Source of the DNA: Ruminiclostridium sp.
GTDB lineage: Bacteria > Bacillota > Clostridia > Oscillospirales > Ruminococcaceae
Direction of reading: 5' to 3'
Assembly (NCBI GenBank): GCA_017624025.1
Contig: JAGANY010000016.1
Coordinates: forward strand, 49,717 to 113,716
DNA length: 64,000 nt
In this document: piece after piece, positions 51,532 through 59,995 of the stretch
Layout of the letters: every line of letters starts with the position of its first letter
How positions within the stretch are numbered: the first letter of the stretch is position 1
Notes under the pieces: model-generated
Told to the model about the DNA's origin: nothing
Database searches by the model: none
Seen by the model: the letters and a program-made list of their open reading frames with translations, nothing else
Made by a program: the position numbers and the translations under genes

Positions 51532-51601
51532 AATGGCGGAACTGCCGAAAGGCGTTTGCCTTTTACCCCGGAGCCGTACATATTTTATGTATGGCTCTGT
51601 G
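51532..51601 (+). other. Two hairpins between ileS and lspA
   Basis: First hairpin GGC-GGAAC-TGCC-GAAA-GGC-GTTT-GCC with a GAAA tetraloop followed by TTTTA; second, 11-bp stem GAGCCGTACAT-ATTTT-ATGTATGGCTC. Either could weaken transcription or protect mRNA ends; no known riboswitch core is seen. Confidence 0.5.
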
Positions 51602-51620
51602 GCGTGTATAAGGAGTTAGA

Positions 51621-52154
51621 TTGAAGAAGAACTTTTTTAAAATAGCGATGATTCTGTATAGCCTCGTGCTGGTTGGTATCGACCAGCTTACGAAATGGCT
51701 TGCGGTTACCCGTCTTAAACCCGTGGGGACAATTCCGATTATAAAATTCGGAGAAACTGAATGGATAAATCTTACTTATTGTGAAAATACAGGTATGTCC
51801 TTTAGTCTCCTCGAGGGTCAGAGATTTATTCTTATTGCTGTTCCGATTATCCTTATCGCTCTCGTTGAATGGTATATTTTTTCGGGACGTGCTAAGACGA
51901 AGGCGATGACTTTCGCTCTGGCGAGCCTTGCGGGAGGCGGTCTCGGTAACCTTATTGACCGTATTGTACAGGGTTATGTAGTTGACTTTATAGATTTCCG
52001 CATCATTAATTTTGCTATATTCAATTTTGCGGATATTTGTGCAGTTTTAGGCGGTTTTGCTTTTGCAATAATGATCTTTATTGAAGATATAAAGGAAGAA
52101 AAAGCGAAAAAAGCCGATAAAGCGAAGACGGAGAGTAACGATGGAGAGGCTTGA
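51621..52154 (+). CDS. lspA: Lipoprotein signal peptidase
   Basis: 177 aa membrane aspartyl protease that cleaves signal peptides of lipoproteins at the lipid-modified Cys. The catalytic Asp pair is in GGGLGNLIDRIVQGYVVDFI and FNFADICAVLGG, and YCENTGMSFSLLEGQ is the conserved N-x4-F loop. Start TTG 51621 has AAGGAG five bases upstream. The Lys-rich tail (KKADKAKTES) is unusual but harmless. It serves the lipoproteins encoded in this window. Confidence 0.95.
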   Translation: MKKNFFKIAMILYSLVLVGIDQLTKWLAVTRLKPVGTIPIIKFGETEWINLTYCENTGMSFSLLEGQRFILIAVPIILIALVEWYIFSGRAKTKAMTFALASLAGGGLGNLIDRIVQGYVVDFIDFRIINFAIFNFADICAVLGGFAFAIMIFIEDIKEEKAKKADKAKTESNDGEA

Positions 52155-53049
52155 ATTTATCGCTGAAGCATCGGGTGAAAGACTCGACAAATATATTTCT
52201 GTAAAAACTGACGGCGAAATAACGAGAAGCGGAGCTGTTAAGCTTATCGAGGACGGAAACTGTACCGTAAACGGAAAGACTGTTCCGAAAAATTATAAGC
52301 TTAAAAGCGGAGATATTATCGTAGTAGAAATTCCCGAGCCAGTGGATGTTGATATACTTCCCGAAAATATTCCTCTGGATATTGTCTATGAGGATGATGA
52401 TTTGCTGGTTGTGAACAAGCCTAAGGGAATGGTCGTTCATCCCGCTCCGGGTCATTATTCCGGCACTCTCGTAAACGCACTTATGTATCACTGTAAGGAC
52501 AGCCTTTCGGGGATAAACGGAGAGATACGCCCCGGAATCGTTCACCGCATAGATAAGGACACAAGCGGTCTTCTTATTGTAGCGAAGAACGATACCGCAC
52601 ATAAAGGACTTGCCGAACAGATAAAGGAGCATAGCTTCACCCGTGAATACGAAGCTGTTGTAAACGGCAGAGTAAAAGAGGACGGAGTTGTGAACGCACC
52701 GATAGGACGTCACAAGCTTGACCGCAAAAAAATGTGTGTTACCACGGAAAACAGCCGTGAAGCGGTAACACATTATTTTGTTCTTGAAACCTTTAACGAT
52801 TCGACCCATTTAAGACTTCGTCTCGAGACGGGACGTACTCATCAGATACGTGTTCATATGGCTTATATCGGTCATAGCGTAGCAGGGGACGAGGTTTATG
52901 GAAACGGAAAACCGAAATCCCTTATGGGACAGTGTTTACACGCTAAAAAAATCGGCTTTGTTCATCCTGTAACAGGAAAATATCTCGAATTCGACAGCGA
53001 GCTTCCCGAATATTTTAAAAAATACCTTAACGGAAAGAAAATAGTATGA
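52141..53049 (+). CDS. rluD: 23S rRNA pseudouridine synthase, RluA/RluD family
   Basis: 302 aa with an N-terminal S4 domain (ERLDKYISVKTDGEITRSGA, VNGKTVPKNY) and the RluA-type catalytic core with the Asp in GIVHRIDKDTSGLLIVAK, then RLETGRTHQIRVHMAYIGH. The most common role beside lspA is the RluD type, acting on helix 69. It overlaps lspA by 14 bases and ends in ATGA shared with the next gene. Confidence 0.92.
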   Translation: MERLEFIAEASGERLDKYISVKTDGEITRSGAVKLIEDGNCTVNGKTVPKNYKLKSGDIIVVEIPEPVDVDILPENIPLDIVYEDDDLLVVNKPKGMVVHPAPGHYSGTLVNALMYHCKDSLSGINGEIRPGIVHRIDKDTSGLLIVAKNDTAHKGLAEQIKEHSFTREYEAVVNGRVKEDGVVNAPIGRHKLDRKKMCVTTENSREAVTHYFVLETFNDSTHLRLRLETGRTHQIRVHMAYIGHSVAGDEVYGNGKPKSLMGQCLHAKKIGFVHPVTGKYLEFDSELPEYFKKYLNGKKIV

Positions 53050-53849
53050 ATTTTGAAAAAGTAATAATAATGACAGACCTTGACGGTACTCTTCTTGATG
53101 ATAAAAAAAGAGTATCCGAAAAGGACATTTTAGCTATAAACGAGTTCAGAAAAAAAGGCGGTTCCTTTACTCTTGCAACAGGCAGAGGTATCGCAATGTC
53201 AAGAAATGTAGTGGAAATGCTCGATGTGGATATGCCCTGTTTTGTTTTTAACGGAGCAGGCGTTTACGATTTCAAGGAAAATAAATTTTTATGGCACAGC
53301 TCAATGCCTCTTCACGTAATAGAATACATAAAGACCTTAGCGAAGGAATTTCCCGATATAGGAATTGAAATTCTTCACGCCGATAAGGTTTATGTTACAA
53401 ATAACAACAAGACCGTTGAAGAACACATGGCAATAGAAAGCATTACTCCCGTGTATGCTTCTGTTGATGAGGTTCCGAAGGAGAATTGGCTCAAGGTTCT
53501 TATTGCCTATCCCCCCGAAGAAATGCATAGAATTATTGAATTTACAAAGACAAGCTGTAATGAGGGTATAAACTGGGTTCATTCCTCACCTATGTATTAT
53601 GAAATGCTTCCCGAAGGAATAAGCAAAGGTTACGGCTATAAAAAGCTTCTCGAGGTAACAGGAAAAACAGATTATTTTACGGTAGCCTCGGGAGATTACG
53701 GAAACGACTATGAAATGGTGAGAACAGCAGACTTAGGTGTTGCTGTTGCTAACGCACTCCAGCCTGTAAAGGATGTTGCAAAGCTTATTGTAGGCGATAA
53801 TAACAGCTCGCCTATGTCACAGATTATAAAGCATCTTGAAACATTATGA
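53046..53849 (+). CDS. HAD-superfamily Cof-type phosphatase
   Basis: 267 aa. The nucleophile motif is MTDLDGTLLDD, then FTLATGRGIAMSRNVVE, a C2-type cap domain, Lys in PEGISKGYGYKKLLE, and the metal motif SGDYGNDYEMVRTADLGVAV. This family (Cof/YidA/YbjI) dephosphorylates sugar and cofactor phosphates such as FMN, but substrate cannot be told. The Cof motif here has Tyr where GD-x-x-ND is typical (GDYGND), which is normal. It overlaps the rluD stop by four bases. Confidence 0.9.
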   Translation: MNFEKVIIMTDLDGTLLDDKKRVSEKDILAINEFRKKGGSFTLATGRGIAMSRNVVEMLDVDMPCFVFNGAGVYDFKENKFLWHSSMPLHVIEYIKTLAKEFPDIGIEILHADKVYVTNNNKTVEEHMAIESITPVYASVDEVPKENWLKVLIAYPPEEMHRIIEFTKTSCNEGINWVHSSPMYYEMLPEGISKGYGYKKLLEVTGKTDYFTVASGDYGNDYEMVRTADLGVAVANALQPVKDVAKLIVGDNNSSPMSQIIKHLETL

Positions 53850-53865
53850 CGAAAGGATTACGAAA

Positions 53866-54702
53866 ATGGGATTTTTTGACAGTTTGATAAGAAGTGCTGG
53901 CAGAACTATCGGACGTGAGGCCGGAAGAAAAGCAGTCAACGCGGTAGTTGACCTTATTGACGGTGACGACGACAAGAAGAAAAAGACTTCCACAAAAAAG
54001 ACAGCAGAAAAATCTAAGGAAGTAAAAGCTGAAAAGGAAGAACAGACAAACTTCGAAGCATCTTCTCCTATGGCTATGGCTATGGCGAAGGGTAAATCGG
54101 AATATGATACAACTCCCGATATGCCGAAGCCTTTCGTTAATTTCAACGGTTGGCTCTGTATAAAGGGCGGTACACCCCAGAAGATTATAAAGGCCCTCGG
54201 TCTTAAAAACCCCCAGGAAGCAAACTGGGAAAGCGGACTTGAGGCAGCGAGCCTTAATTTTATGAAAAAAGTCTTTGTAACGCCTATGATAAACGGCAAT
54301 GTGCTTGTTATCGGATATATTCCTTTCGGCGTTAAGAATTCCGTAAAGGAAGAGCTTGAGATACTCGATAAAATCGCTGATAATTTCAACGAAATGACCT
54401 GCTTCGCAACACAGAGTACTGTTGATATTCACGTTTGGGCTAAGTATGTTGACGGAAAGCTTAAGAGAGGCTACGGCTGGCTCGGCGAAAGCGGAGAGGT
54501 TTATCTAAACAAGGGAAGCGTATCTCCCGAAGAATTCAGACTCGGCTATACAAATCTTATTACTGATACAGACTGTGACTGGGATACGGTTACAATTCCG
54601 GATATGGAGCACGTTTTTGCAATGGCTAAGGAATGGGGAATTGCTCCCGACTTATCCGATGTAAACCCCGAAGAGGGCACAGGCTACGTATGCGAATTAT
54701 AA
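53866..54702 (+). CDS. Hypothetical protein, 278 aa, with charged N-terminus
   Basis: I take ATG 53866 (GAAAGGA upstream); an earlier in-frame start lies inside the phosphatase gene. The first ~75 residues are basic and low-complexity (MGFFDSLIRSAGRTIGREAG, KKKKTSTKKTAEKSKEVK), followed by a globular alpha/beta part (FVNFNGWLCIKGGTPQKIIK, VFVTPMINGNVLVIGY, ATQSTVDIHVWAKYVDGKLK). No signal peptide or clear membrane helix. I do not recognise a family. Sits after the HAD gene and 71 bases before the transketolase genes. Confidence 0.65.
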   Translation: MGFFDSLIRSAGRTIGREAGRKAVNAVVDLIDGDDDKKKKTSTKKTAEKSKEVKAEKEEQTNFEASSPMAMAMAKGKSEYDTTPDMPKPFVNFNGWLCIKGGTPQKIIKALGLKNPQEANWESGLEAASLNFMKKVFVTPMINGNVLVIGYIPFGVKNSVKEELEILDKIADNFNEMTCFATQSTVDIHVWAKYVDGKLKRGYGWLGESGEVYLNKGSVSPEEFRLGYTNLITDTDCDWDTVTIPDMEHVFAMAKEWGIAPDLSDVNPEEGTGYVCEL

Positions 54703-54773
54703 TAAAGTAAATCTTGACGAGAAATCGTCTCTAATAAACCGCATTCCAGCGGTTAAAAATACAGGAGGTCAAT

Positions 54774-55616
54774 ATGGACGCAACTTTAAAAAAGCAGCTT
54801 GAAATAACTGCAACAAAAGTCAGAATGGGCATTATTGAGGGCGTTTATAACGCTAAAGCCGGTCATCCCGGCGGTTCTCTTTCCGTCGCTGACACATTAA
54901 CTTATCTTTATATGGCAAGAATGAATGTAAACCCCGAAGACCCCACAATGGCAGACCGTGACAGACTTGTTCTTTCAAAAGGACACACAGCTCCTGCACT
55001 TTATTCCTGCCTTGCACACAGAGGCTTCTTCCCTGTAGAAGAATTAAAGACATTAAGAAAGATTGATTCTCGTCTCCAGGGTCACCCCGTTCTCGGAAAG
55101 ATTCCCGGCGTTGATATGAGCACAGGATCTTTAGGCCAGGGCGTTTCCGCTGCTTGCGGTATGGCTCTTTCGGGCAAGATCTCCAATGACACATACAGAG
55201 TATATGCAATCTTAGGCGACGGCGAAATCCAGGAAGGTCAGGTATGGGAATCCGCTATGTTTGCGGCTCATTACCAGCTCGATAACCTTGTATTCGTTGT
55301 TGATAACAACAATCTCCAGATTGACGGTGCAATCGGTGACGTTATGAGTCCTTACCCGATTGATGAAAAGTTTGCTGCTTTCGGCTGGCACGTAATTACT
55401 ATCAACGGCCACGATTTCGATGAAATCGAAAAGGCATTCAACGAAGCAGAAACAATCGCTAACCAGCCTACCGTTATCATCCAGAAGTCCACAAAGGGCA
55501 AGGGTGTTTCCTATATGGAAAATAACGTTGCTTGGCACGGTGCGGCTCCTAACGAAGAGCAGTACAATATCGCTATGGGCGAATTACAGGCTCATCTTGA
55601 CGAATTACAGAAGTAA
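54774..55616 (+). CDS. Transketolase, N-terminal (TPP-binding) subunit
   Basis: 280 aa; with the next gene it makes a split transketolase of the non-oxidative pentose phosphate pathway. HPGGSLSVADTLTYLYMARM, DRLVLSKGHTAPALYSCLAH, MSTGSLGQGVSAACGMAL and the diphosphate-binding GDGEIQEGQVWESAMFAAHY with NNNLQIDG are clear. Split transketolase genes are common in Clostridia and archaea. AGGAGG precedes ATG. In the 71-base gap ahead lie two small hairpins (GACGAGAAATCGTC and AACCGCATTCCAGCGGTT). Confidence 0.93.
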   Translation: MDATLKKQLEITATKVRMGIIEGVYNAKAGHPGGSLSVADTLTYLYMARMNVNPEDPTMADRDRLVLSKGHTAPALYSCLAHRGFFPVEELKTLRKIDSRLQGHPVLGKIPGVDMSTGSLGQGVSAACGMALSGKISNDTYRVYAILGDGEIQEGQVWESAMFAAHYQLDNLVFVVDNNNLQIDGAIGDVMSPYPIDEKFAAFGWHVITINGHDFDEIEKAFNEAETIANQPTVIIQKSTKGKGVSYMENNVAWHGAAPNEEQYNIAMGELQAHLDELQK

Positions 55617-55634
55617 GAGAAAGGAAGTTTATAT

Positions 55635-56570
55635 ATGGAAAAGAAAGCTACTCGTGAAAGCTACGGCGAAGGTCTTGTAATGCTTGCTGAAAAGCGTCCC
55701 GACTTAATCGTACTTGACGCTGACCTTGCCGCTGCTACAAAGACAGGTATTTTCAAGAAGGCTTGCCCCGATAAGCATTTTGACTGTGGTATCGCTGAAG
55801 CGAATATGATGGGTGTTGCAGCTGGTATTGCAGCAACAGGCAAGCTCGTTTTCGCAAGCTCCTTTGCTATGTTTGCAGCAGGCCGTGCATTTGAAATAGT
55901 AAGAAACAGCATTTGTTATCCTAAGCTTAATGTAAAGATCGGTGCAACACACGCCGGTATTTCTGTAGGTGAAGACGGTGCGTCCCACCAGTGTAACGAA
56001 GACCTCGCACTTATGACTGCACTTCCTAATATGACAGTTATCAACCCTGCTGATGACGTTGAAGCTAAGGCAGCAGTTCTTGCAATGGCTGATTATGTAG
56101 GACCTACTTATATGAGATTCGGCAGACTTGCTGTTCCGGTATTCAATGACGCTTCCACTTACAAGTTCGAAGTAGGTAAGGGCGTACAGATCAAGGACGG
56201 TAAGGATATTACAATTATCGCAACAGGTCTTATGGTTGCTGAAGCAATCGAAGCAGGCAAGGCTCTCGCTGAACAGGGTATTGACGCAAGAATTATCAAT
56301 ATCCACACAATCAAGCCTATCGACCGTGATATTATCATAAAGGCTGCTAAGGAAACAGGTAAGATCGTAACTGTTGAAGAACACAGCGTAATCGGCGGTT
56401 TAGGCTCTGCTGTTGCTAACGTTGTAACAGAAGAATGTCCTGTTCCTGTTATTAAGATTGGTGTAAACGACTGCTTCGGCCACAGCGGCCCTGCAGTTGC
56501 ACTTCTTAAGGAATTTGGTCTTTGTGCTGAAAACATTGTTAACGTTACAAAGGCGGCACTCGGTAAGTAA
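55635..56570 (+). CDS. Transketolase, C-terminal (Pyr and C-terminal domain) subunit
   Basis: 311 aa completing the split enzyme. The pyrimidine domain has the catalytic Glu in FDCGIAEANMMGVAAGIAAT, FAMFAAGRAFEIVRNSICYP, AGISVGEDGASHQCNEDL, and the C-terminal domain has ATGLMVAEAIEAGKALAEQG and TVEEHSVIGGLGSAVA. AGAAAGGAAG lies before ATG, 18 bases after the N-terminal gene. A terminator closes the long plus-strand cluster. Confidence 0.93.
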   Translation: MEKKATRESYGEGLVMLAEKRPDLIVLDADLAAATKTGIFKKACPDKHFDCGIAEANMMGVAAGIAATGKLVFASSFAMFAAGRAFEIVRNSICYPKLNVKIGATHAGISVGEDGASHQCNEDLALMTALPNMTVINPADDVEAKAAVLAMADYVGPTYMRFGRLAVPVFNDASTYKFEVGKGVQIKDGKDITIIATGLMVAEAIEAGKALAEQGIDARIINIHTIKPIDRDIIIKAAKETGKIVTVEEHSVIGGLGSAVANVVTEECPVPVIKIGVNDCFGHSGPAVALLKEFGLCAENIVNVTKAALGK

Positions 56571-56573
56571 GCC

Positions 56574-56604
56574 AAAAAAAGACGGACATTGTCCGTCTTT
56601 TTTT
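56574..56604 (+). terminator. Terminator after transketolase genes
   Basis: AAAAAAAGACGGAC / GTCCGTCTTTTTTT with a 3-base loop (56581-56600): strong intrinsic terminator, bidirectional. Confidence 0.9.
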
Positions 56605-56670
56605 ATGAATGATGAGTGATGAACAGTGAATAATTAAGGTGTCTGCTTTGCAGACGGTTTTAAAAATAAT
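56605..56670. repeat. MITE-like repeat, copy D (one-ended)
   Basis: GAATGATGAGTGATGAACAG then GTGAATAATTAAGGTGTCTG, hairpin GTCTGC-TTT-GCAGAC (56641-56655) and GGTTTTAAAAATAA: the left end and inner hairpin of copy A. No matching right end is found before the next terminator, so the copy seems truncated. Confidence 0.55.
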
Positions 56671-56673
56671 AAT

Positions 56674-56708
56674 AAAACACGGTACATTTTTGGTGTACCG
56701 TGTTTTTT
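56674..56708. terminator. Bidirectional terminator, lipoprotein gene side
   Basis: AAAACACGGTACA (56674-56686) / TGTACCGTGTTTT (56694-56706) with T-run; serves the minus-strand lipoprotein gene. Confidence 0.85.
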
Positions 56709-56713
56709 ATAAT

Positions 56714-57772
56714 TTAGTCTGTGTACTGGGGAGCTGTACCAACGATAAGGTCATCCTCTGTAACACCGTCAAGATCGTCGCCCCATTCGAAGCCCTCAGC
56801 CCACTTACCGGTGGATGTATCGATTTCAGGGCAGTCTTCGCCGAGTTCAATTTTATCACTTGTTTCCATAGCATAAGCTACAGCCATGCACTTACCGCTC
56901 GCACAGGAAACAAAGAAGGAAGCCTCTTCAAGCTCGGGGAAAAGTTTTGAAAGCTCAATAGCCAGAAGCTGTTCTGCAGAGTCGGATGTTGTCTTGTTTG
57001 TAGATACTGTAGCTGAACCGGCTGTTACACCCCACTTACCGGCGGGACCTTTAAAGGAAGAAGGCGTAGAAGCTGCTGAAACTGTCCATACTGTCACATC
57101 ATCTTCAGTTTCAACGGTAATATAGAACTGACTAAAGTTATTACCTTGCTTCATACCATATCCTGCTGTATCAGCATCTGTAAGGAACGTATCAACATTA
57201 TTCTTTATAGAAGCAGCGGTAGAGTTGGCTGAAGTTACCTGAGAAGCACTTACATAGCCCGCGATAGCTATCTTCCAGCCCTGACCCTTGATGTTGATAG
57301 CGGTAAATTCATTTGTGATTTTTTCGCTGTCATCTTCACCCTTTATTTTCATTTTACATTCGAGGTTATAGGCTTCCTTTATTTCGATTTCTTCATCGAA
57401 TTCCTTTTCATATGCCTTAACAATCTTCTTTATATCCTTTTCCTTTTCTATTTCCTCGGCATCCTTGAGGTCAATGGTTATAACAATATCATCACCATAC
57501 CATCTTTCCCACTCATCGTATGCGTCGTCGATATAATCCTCTAATTCATCGAGTGCATCATCACGGTCCATATCCTCTTCCTTTTCGGCATAGGCAAACA
57601 TACCTTCGGTAACATAAACCTGTGCGAGAAGTTCGGGGTCCTGTTCGTTCATAGCCGTCTGAAGCTGTTCAACAAGCTTTTCATAAGAGCTGATACCCTT
57701 ACTGCAGCCCGATAAAGACGAGAGTGCAACAGCACCTGTGAGTAAACCGCATAATAACTTTGTTTTCTTCAT
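56714..57772 (-). CDS. Lipoprotein, paralogue 1
   Basis: 352 aa. The signal peptide MKKTKLLCGLLTGAVALSSL ends in lipobox LSGC near residue 23. Next, SKGISSYEKLVEQLQTAMNE begins a helical region with many acidic residues (EEDMDRDDALDELEDYIDD), then a beta-rich part (DDIVITIDLKDAEEIEKEKD). The C-terminus ends DDLIVGTAPQYTD. About half of the residues match the next lipoprotein by eye, so they are tandem duplicates. No function known; the acidic region might bind cations (inference). Full promoter and terminator of its own. Confidence 0.8.
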   Translation of the reverse strand: MKKTKLLCGLLTGAVALSSLSGCSKGISSYEKLVEQLQTAMNEQDPELLAQVYVTEGMFAYAEKEEDMDRDDALDELEDYIDDAYDEWERWYGDDIVITIDLKDAEEIEKEKDIKKIVKAYEKEFDEEIEIKEAYNLECKMKIKGEDDSEKITNEFTAINIKGQGWKIAIAGYVSASQVTSANSTAASIKNNVDTFLTDADTAGYGMKQGNNFSQFYITVETEDDVTVWTVSAASTPSSFKGPAGKWGVTAGSATVSTNKTTSDSAEQLLAIELSKLFPELEEASFFVSCASGKCMAVAYAMETSDKIELGEDCPEIDTSTGKWAEGFEWGDDLDGVTEDDLIVGTAPQYTD

Positions 57773-57809
57773 AATAAATCCTTCTTTCGAAACATTTTAT
57801 AATATATTT

Positions 57810-57838
57810 ATTATATAATATTTGTTATATTTTGTCAA
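57810..57838 (-). promoter_or_regulatory. Promoter of lipoprotein paralogue 1
   Basis: Minus strand TTGACA (57838-57833), 17-base spacer, TATAAT (57815-57810). Confidence 0.8.
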
Positions 57839-57857
57839 CAAACGCAAGCATTAAGAG

Positions 57858-57912
57858 AAAAAACTCCTGTACGATTAAAAGCACAGGAGTTTTTAAAAGC
57901 ACAGGAGTTTTA
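57858..57912. terminator. Terminator with duplicated arm between lipoprotein genes
   Basis: AAAACTCCTGT (57860-57870) pairs with ACAGGAGTTTTT (57883-57894); the arm ACAGGAGTTTT is repeated at 57901-57911, so either may form the stem. Confidence 0.75.
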
Positions 57913-57925
57913 TGTTTGTTAAGCT

Positions 57926-59089
57926 TTAATTGATGTATTGGGGTGATGTACCGACAATAAGACCGCTATTGGTAATGCCGTCATATTTCTCGCTCCATTT
58001 ATAGTCGGTATTCCAATATGCTTTGTAGTCGTTGGAGTCGAAAGAAATATCCGGACAATCCTCGCCGATTATAAGCATTTCGCTGGTGTCGCCGGTATAA
58101 GCTACAACTCTGCAATAGCCGCCTTGACAGAAAGCGATAATAGATGCGTTTTCTATCTCAGGGAAAAGCAGTGCAAGGTCAATAGCCATAAGAGTTTCGG
58201 GGCAGGTGATATCTGTTTTTGACATAGAGGAATTACCCATCCCGTATCCGCCCCATATCATGTCACTTCCGGTTTTGTAGTTGCTGGGGTTACAGGGCAT
58301 AATCTGCCACACAGAATCCTTTACGGTAATGATTAATGTATCATAATATGAATTTCCTTGAAGCATACCATACCCTAATGTATCAGCTTCGGTAAGAAAA
58401 GTGTCTATGCAATTTTTTAACATTGCCGCTGTAGCGTTTGCAGAGGTTACCTTTGAGCTGTTGATGTAATCGGTCATACCAAAGTCGAAGCTGATGTCAT
58501 AATCGCTTTTAGCGGGAGGAGCGGCCTCAGTGGCTGCTTCGCCACGCTCATATTCTTCTTCGTTGCTGATTAAGTCCAAAGCGGATAATTTCCAGCCCTG
58601 TCCCTTTATATTGAGAGCGGTATATTCCATAGTGGTTTTATCGCTGTCGTCCTCGCCCTTGTATTTTAGTCTGCATTCAAGCTTATAAGCTTCTTTTATT
58701 TCAATCTTATCGTCAAACTGCTTATCATAATCCTCGATAATATCTTCGATATCGTCCTCGTCGTCTATTTTTTCGGCGTCTTTTATTTCAATTGTCACAG
58801 TAATATCATCGCCGCATTTATCTTCCCAGTAGTCAATTTCATCGTTCAGAATATCTTCAAATTCATCGATAATATCGGCGTTATCCATATCTTCTTCTTT
58901 TTCAGCGTAAGCAATCATACCTTCTGTAAGATAAACCTGTGATAAAAGCTCGGCATCATTTTCGTTGAAGCTTGTCTGGAATTGTTCCATAAGCTTTTCG
59001 TAGGAGCTGATGCCCTTACTGCAGCCAGATAAGGATGAAATCGCAACAGTACCCGCAAGTAAATTGAATAAAAGCTTAATTTTTTTCAT
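57926..59089 (-). CDS. Lipoprotein, paralogue 2
   Basis: 387 aa, the second member of the pair. The signal MKKIKLLFNLLAGTVAISSL ends in LSGC; SKGISSYEKLMEQFQTSFNE follows, then acidic EEDMDNADIIDEFEDILNDE. An insert of about 35 residues (EYERGEAATEAAPPAKSDY to FGMTDYINSSKV) separates it from paralogue 1. The C-terminus is SGLIVGTSPQYIN. Lipoprotein export by LspA is expected. Unknown function; duplicated with divergence, so the two may bind related ligands. Confidence 0.8.
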   Translation of the reverse strand: MKKIKLLFNLLAGTVAISSLSGCSKGISSYEKLMEQFQTSFNENDAELLSQVYLTEGMIAYAEKEEDMDNADIIDEFEDILNDEIDYWEDKCGDDITVTIEIKDAEKIDDEDDIEDIIEDYDKQFDDKIEIKEAYKLECRLKYKGEDDSDKTTMEYTALNIKGQGWKLSALDLISNEEEYERGEAATEAAPPAKSDYDISFDFGMTDYINSSKVTSANATAAMLKNCIDTFLTEADTLGYGMLQGNSYYDTLIITVKDSVWQIMPCNPSNYKTGSDMIWGGYGMGNSSMSKTDITCPETLMAIDLALLFPEIENASIIAFCQGGYCRVVAYTGDTSEMLIIGEDCPDISFDSNDYKAYWNTDYKWSEKYDGITNSGLIVGTSPQYIN

Positions 59090-59103
59090 AATGAAACCTC
59101 TTT

Positions 59104-59119
59104 TGTTATAATTATAACA
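59104..59119. promoter_or_regulatory. 16-bp perfect palindrome after the paralogue 2 promoter
   Basis: TGTTATAATTATAACA lies at the expected transcription start of paralogue 2, just after its -10 box; a repressor site is possible. It is absent before paralogue 1. AT-rich palindromes arise easily by chance. Confidence 0.35.
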
Positions 59120-59121
59120 TT

Positions 59122-59150
59122 ATTGTATATTATTTTACCTAATTTGTCAA
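59122..59150 (-). promoter_or_regulatory. Promoter of lipoprotein paralogue 2
   Basis: Minus strand TTGACA (59150-59145), 17-base spacer, TACAAT (59127-59122). Confidence 0.75.
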
Positions 59151-59212
59151 TGTGCAAAATTGTGAAAATAGACAATATTAATGTACTAAATAAACAGAAA
59201 AGCTTATTTTGA

Positions 59213-59242
59213 TTGACTTTATAAGGAACAATATGGTATAAT
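59213..59242 (+). promoter_or_regulatory. Promoter of the giant Fn3 gene
   Basis: TTGACT (59213-59218), 18-base spacer, TATAAT (59237-59242), 43 bases before the ATG. Confidence 0.7.
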
Positions 59243-59284
59243 AGTATGTATAAATAATCTATTTTTTCAGAAAGAAGGAAAGAT

Positions 59285-59995
59285 ATGAAATTAAAACGTT
59301 TTGCGTCATTGACAGCGGTATTGCTTTCAGCAACAGTATTATCTGTCAATGCAAATGCGGCTCTGTCTGTTGTTACAGACGGAAAAGACGAGAACTTAAC
59401 CAGTAGTTCAAATCTCTGGCAGGCGTCCCTTTATGACTGGTATGAGGACTTAAGCTACGGTATTGAACTTGACGAAATCGCAAAGTTAAAGGTTAAGATC
59501 GAAGCTTTAGACCCCGAAAATTTCACAGGTTCAATCGGCGGTGCTGTTTCTACCTCCTGTGCTCTTGCAGCTCCCGGACCTAATTCGCATAGCTGGGCTA
59601 TGAAGGAATTCTGGGGCGTTTATGATGAAGTAATCGGTATTTCATCAATGGATGATTCAAAGGATATCCAGTTCTATGGTAACGGCGATTATACCTTTAC
59701 AGCAGTTGTGGATATCGATGAAACAAACTATTTTTATGATGATGCGCTTTATGCAGGTATTGCATTCCAGGAATGGGGTTCTGACGAATCGGAAATAAAG
59801 ATTGTTTCTGTTGAGGCTTTCGATATAAACAATAACTCTATTATAAAGTTCAACGATAAGGGTGTTGCAAACTTACCTGCAGTTGAAATTACAGAAAGCC
59901 TTTCTGACAGAATTACTCCCGAAGGAAATGAAAAAACCTTCAATCTGAGTAAAACAAGAGGCGACGCTTATTTTACATTAAAAAGCGAGCTTTAG
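59285..59995 (+). CDS. Secreted giant protein, N-terminal part up to an in-frame amber codon
   Basis: ATG 59285 (AAGGA upstream) starts a signal peptide (MKLKRFASLTAVLLSATVLS, cleavage likely after NANA). The 236-aa product up to TAG 59993 is a beta-rich extracellular domain (YGIELDEIAKLKVKIEALDP, GSIGGAVSTSCALAAPGP, FTAVVDIDETNYFYDDALYA) and stops inside a sentence-like stretch AYFTLKSEL. The same frame continues without further stops to the window end. It is thus the start of a >1570-codon gene that is either truncated by mutation, read through, or affected by an assembly error. Confidence 0.8.
   Translation: MKLKRFASLTAVLLSATVLSVNANAALSVVTDGKDENLTSSSNLWQASLYDWYEDLSYGIELDEIAKLKVKIEALDPENFTGSIGGAVSTSCALAAPGPNSHSWAMKEFWGVYDEVIGISSMDDSKDIQFYGNGDYTFTAVVDIDETNYFYDDALYAGIAFQEWGSDESEIKIVSVEAFDINNNSIIKFNDKGVANLPAVEITESLSDRITPEGNEKTFNLSKTRGDAYFTLKSEL
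59993..59995 (+). other. In-frame TAG within the giant Fn3 gene
   Basis: The only stop in 1572 codons of one frame (59285-64000, codon 237). Coding on both sides agrees in frame and composition. A single base change would restore AAG, CAG, GAG, TTG, TCG or a Tyr codon. TAG also ends the antiporter (4093) and mutL (43253), so it is a normal stop here. The following bases TTAGAT do not match the known CARYYA read-through context. Confidence 0.8.
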
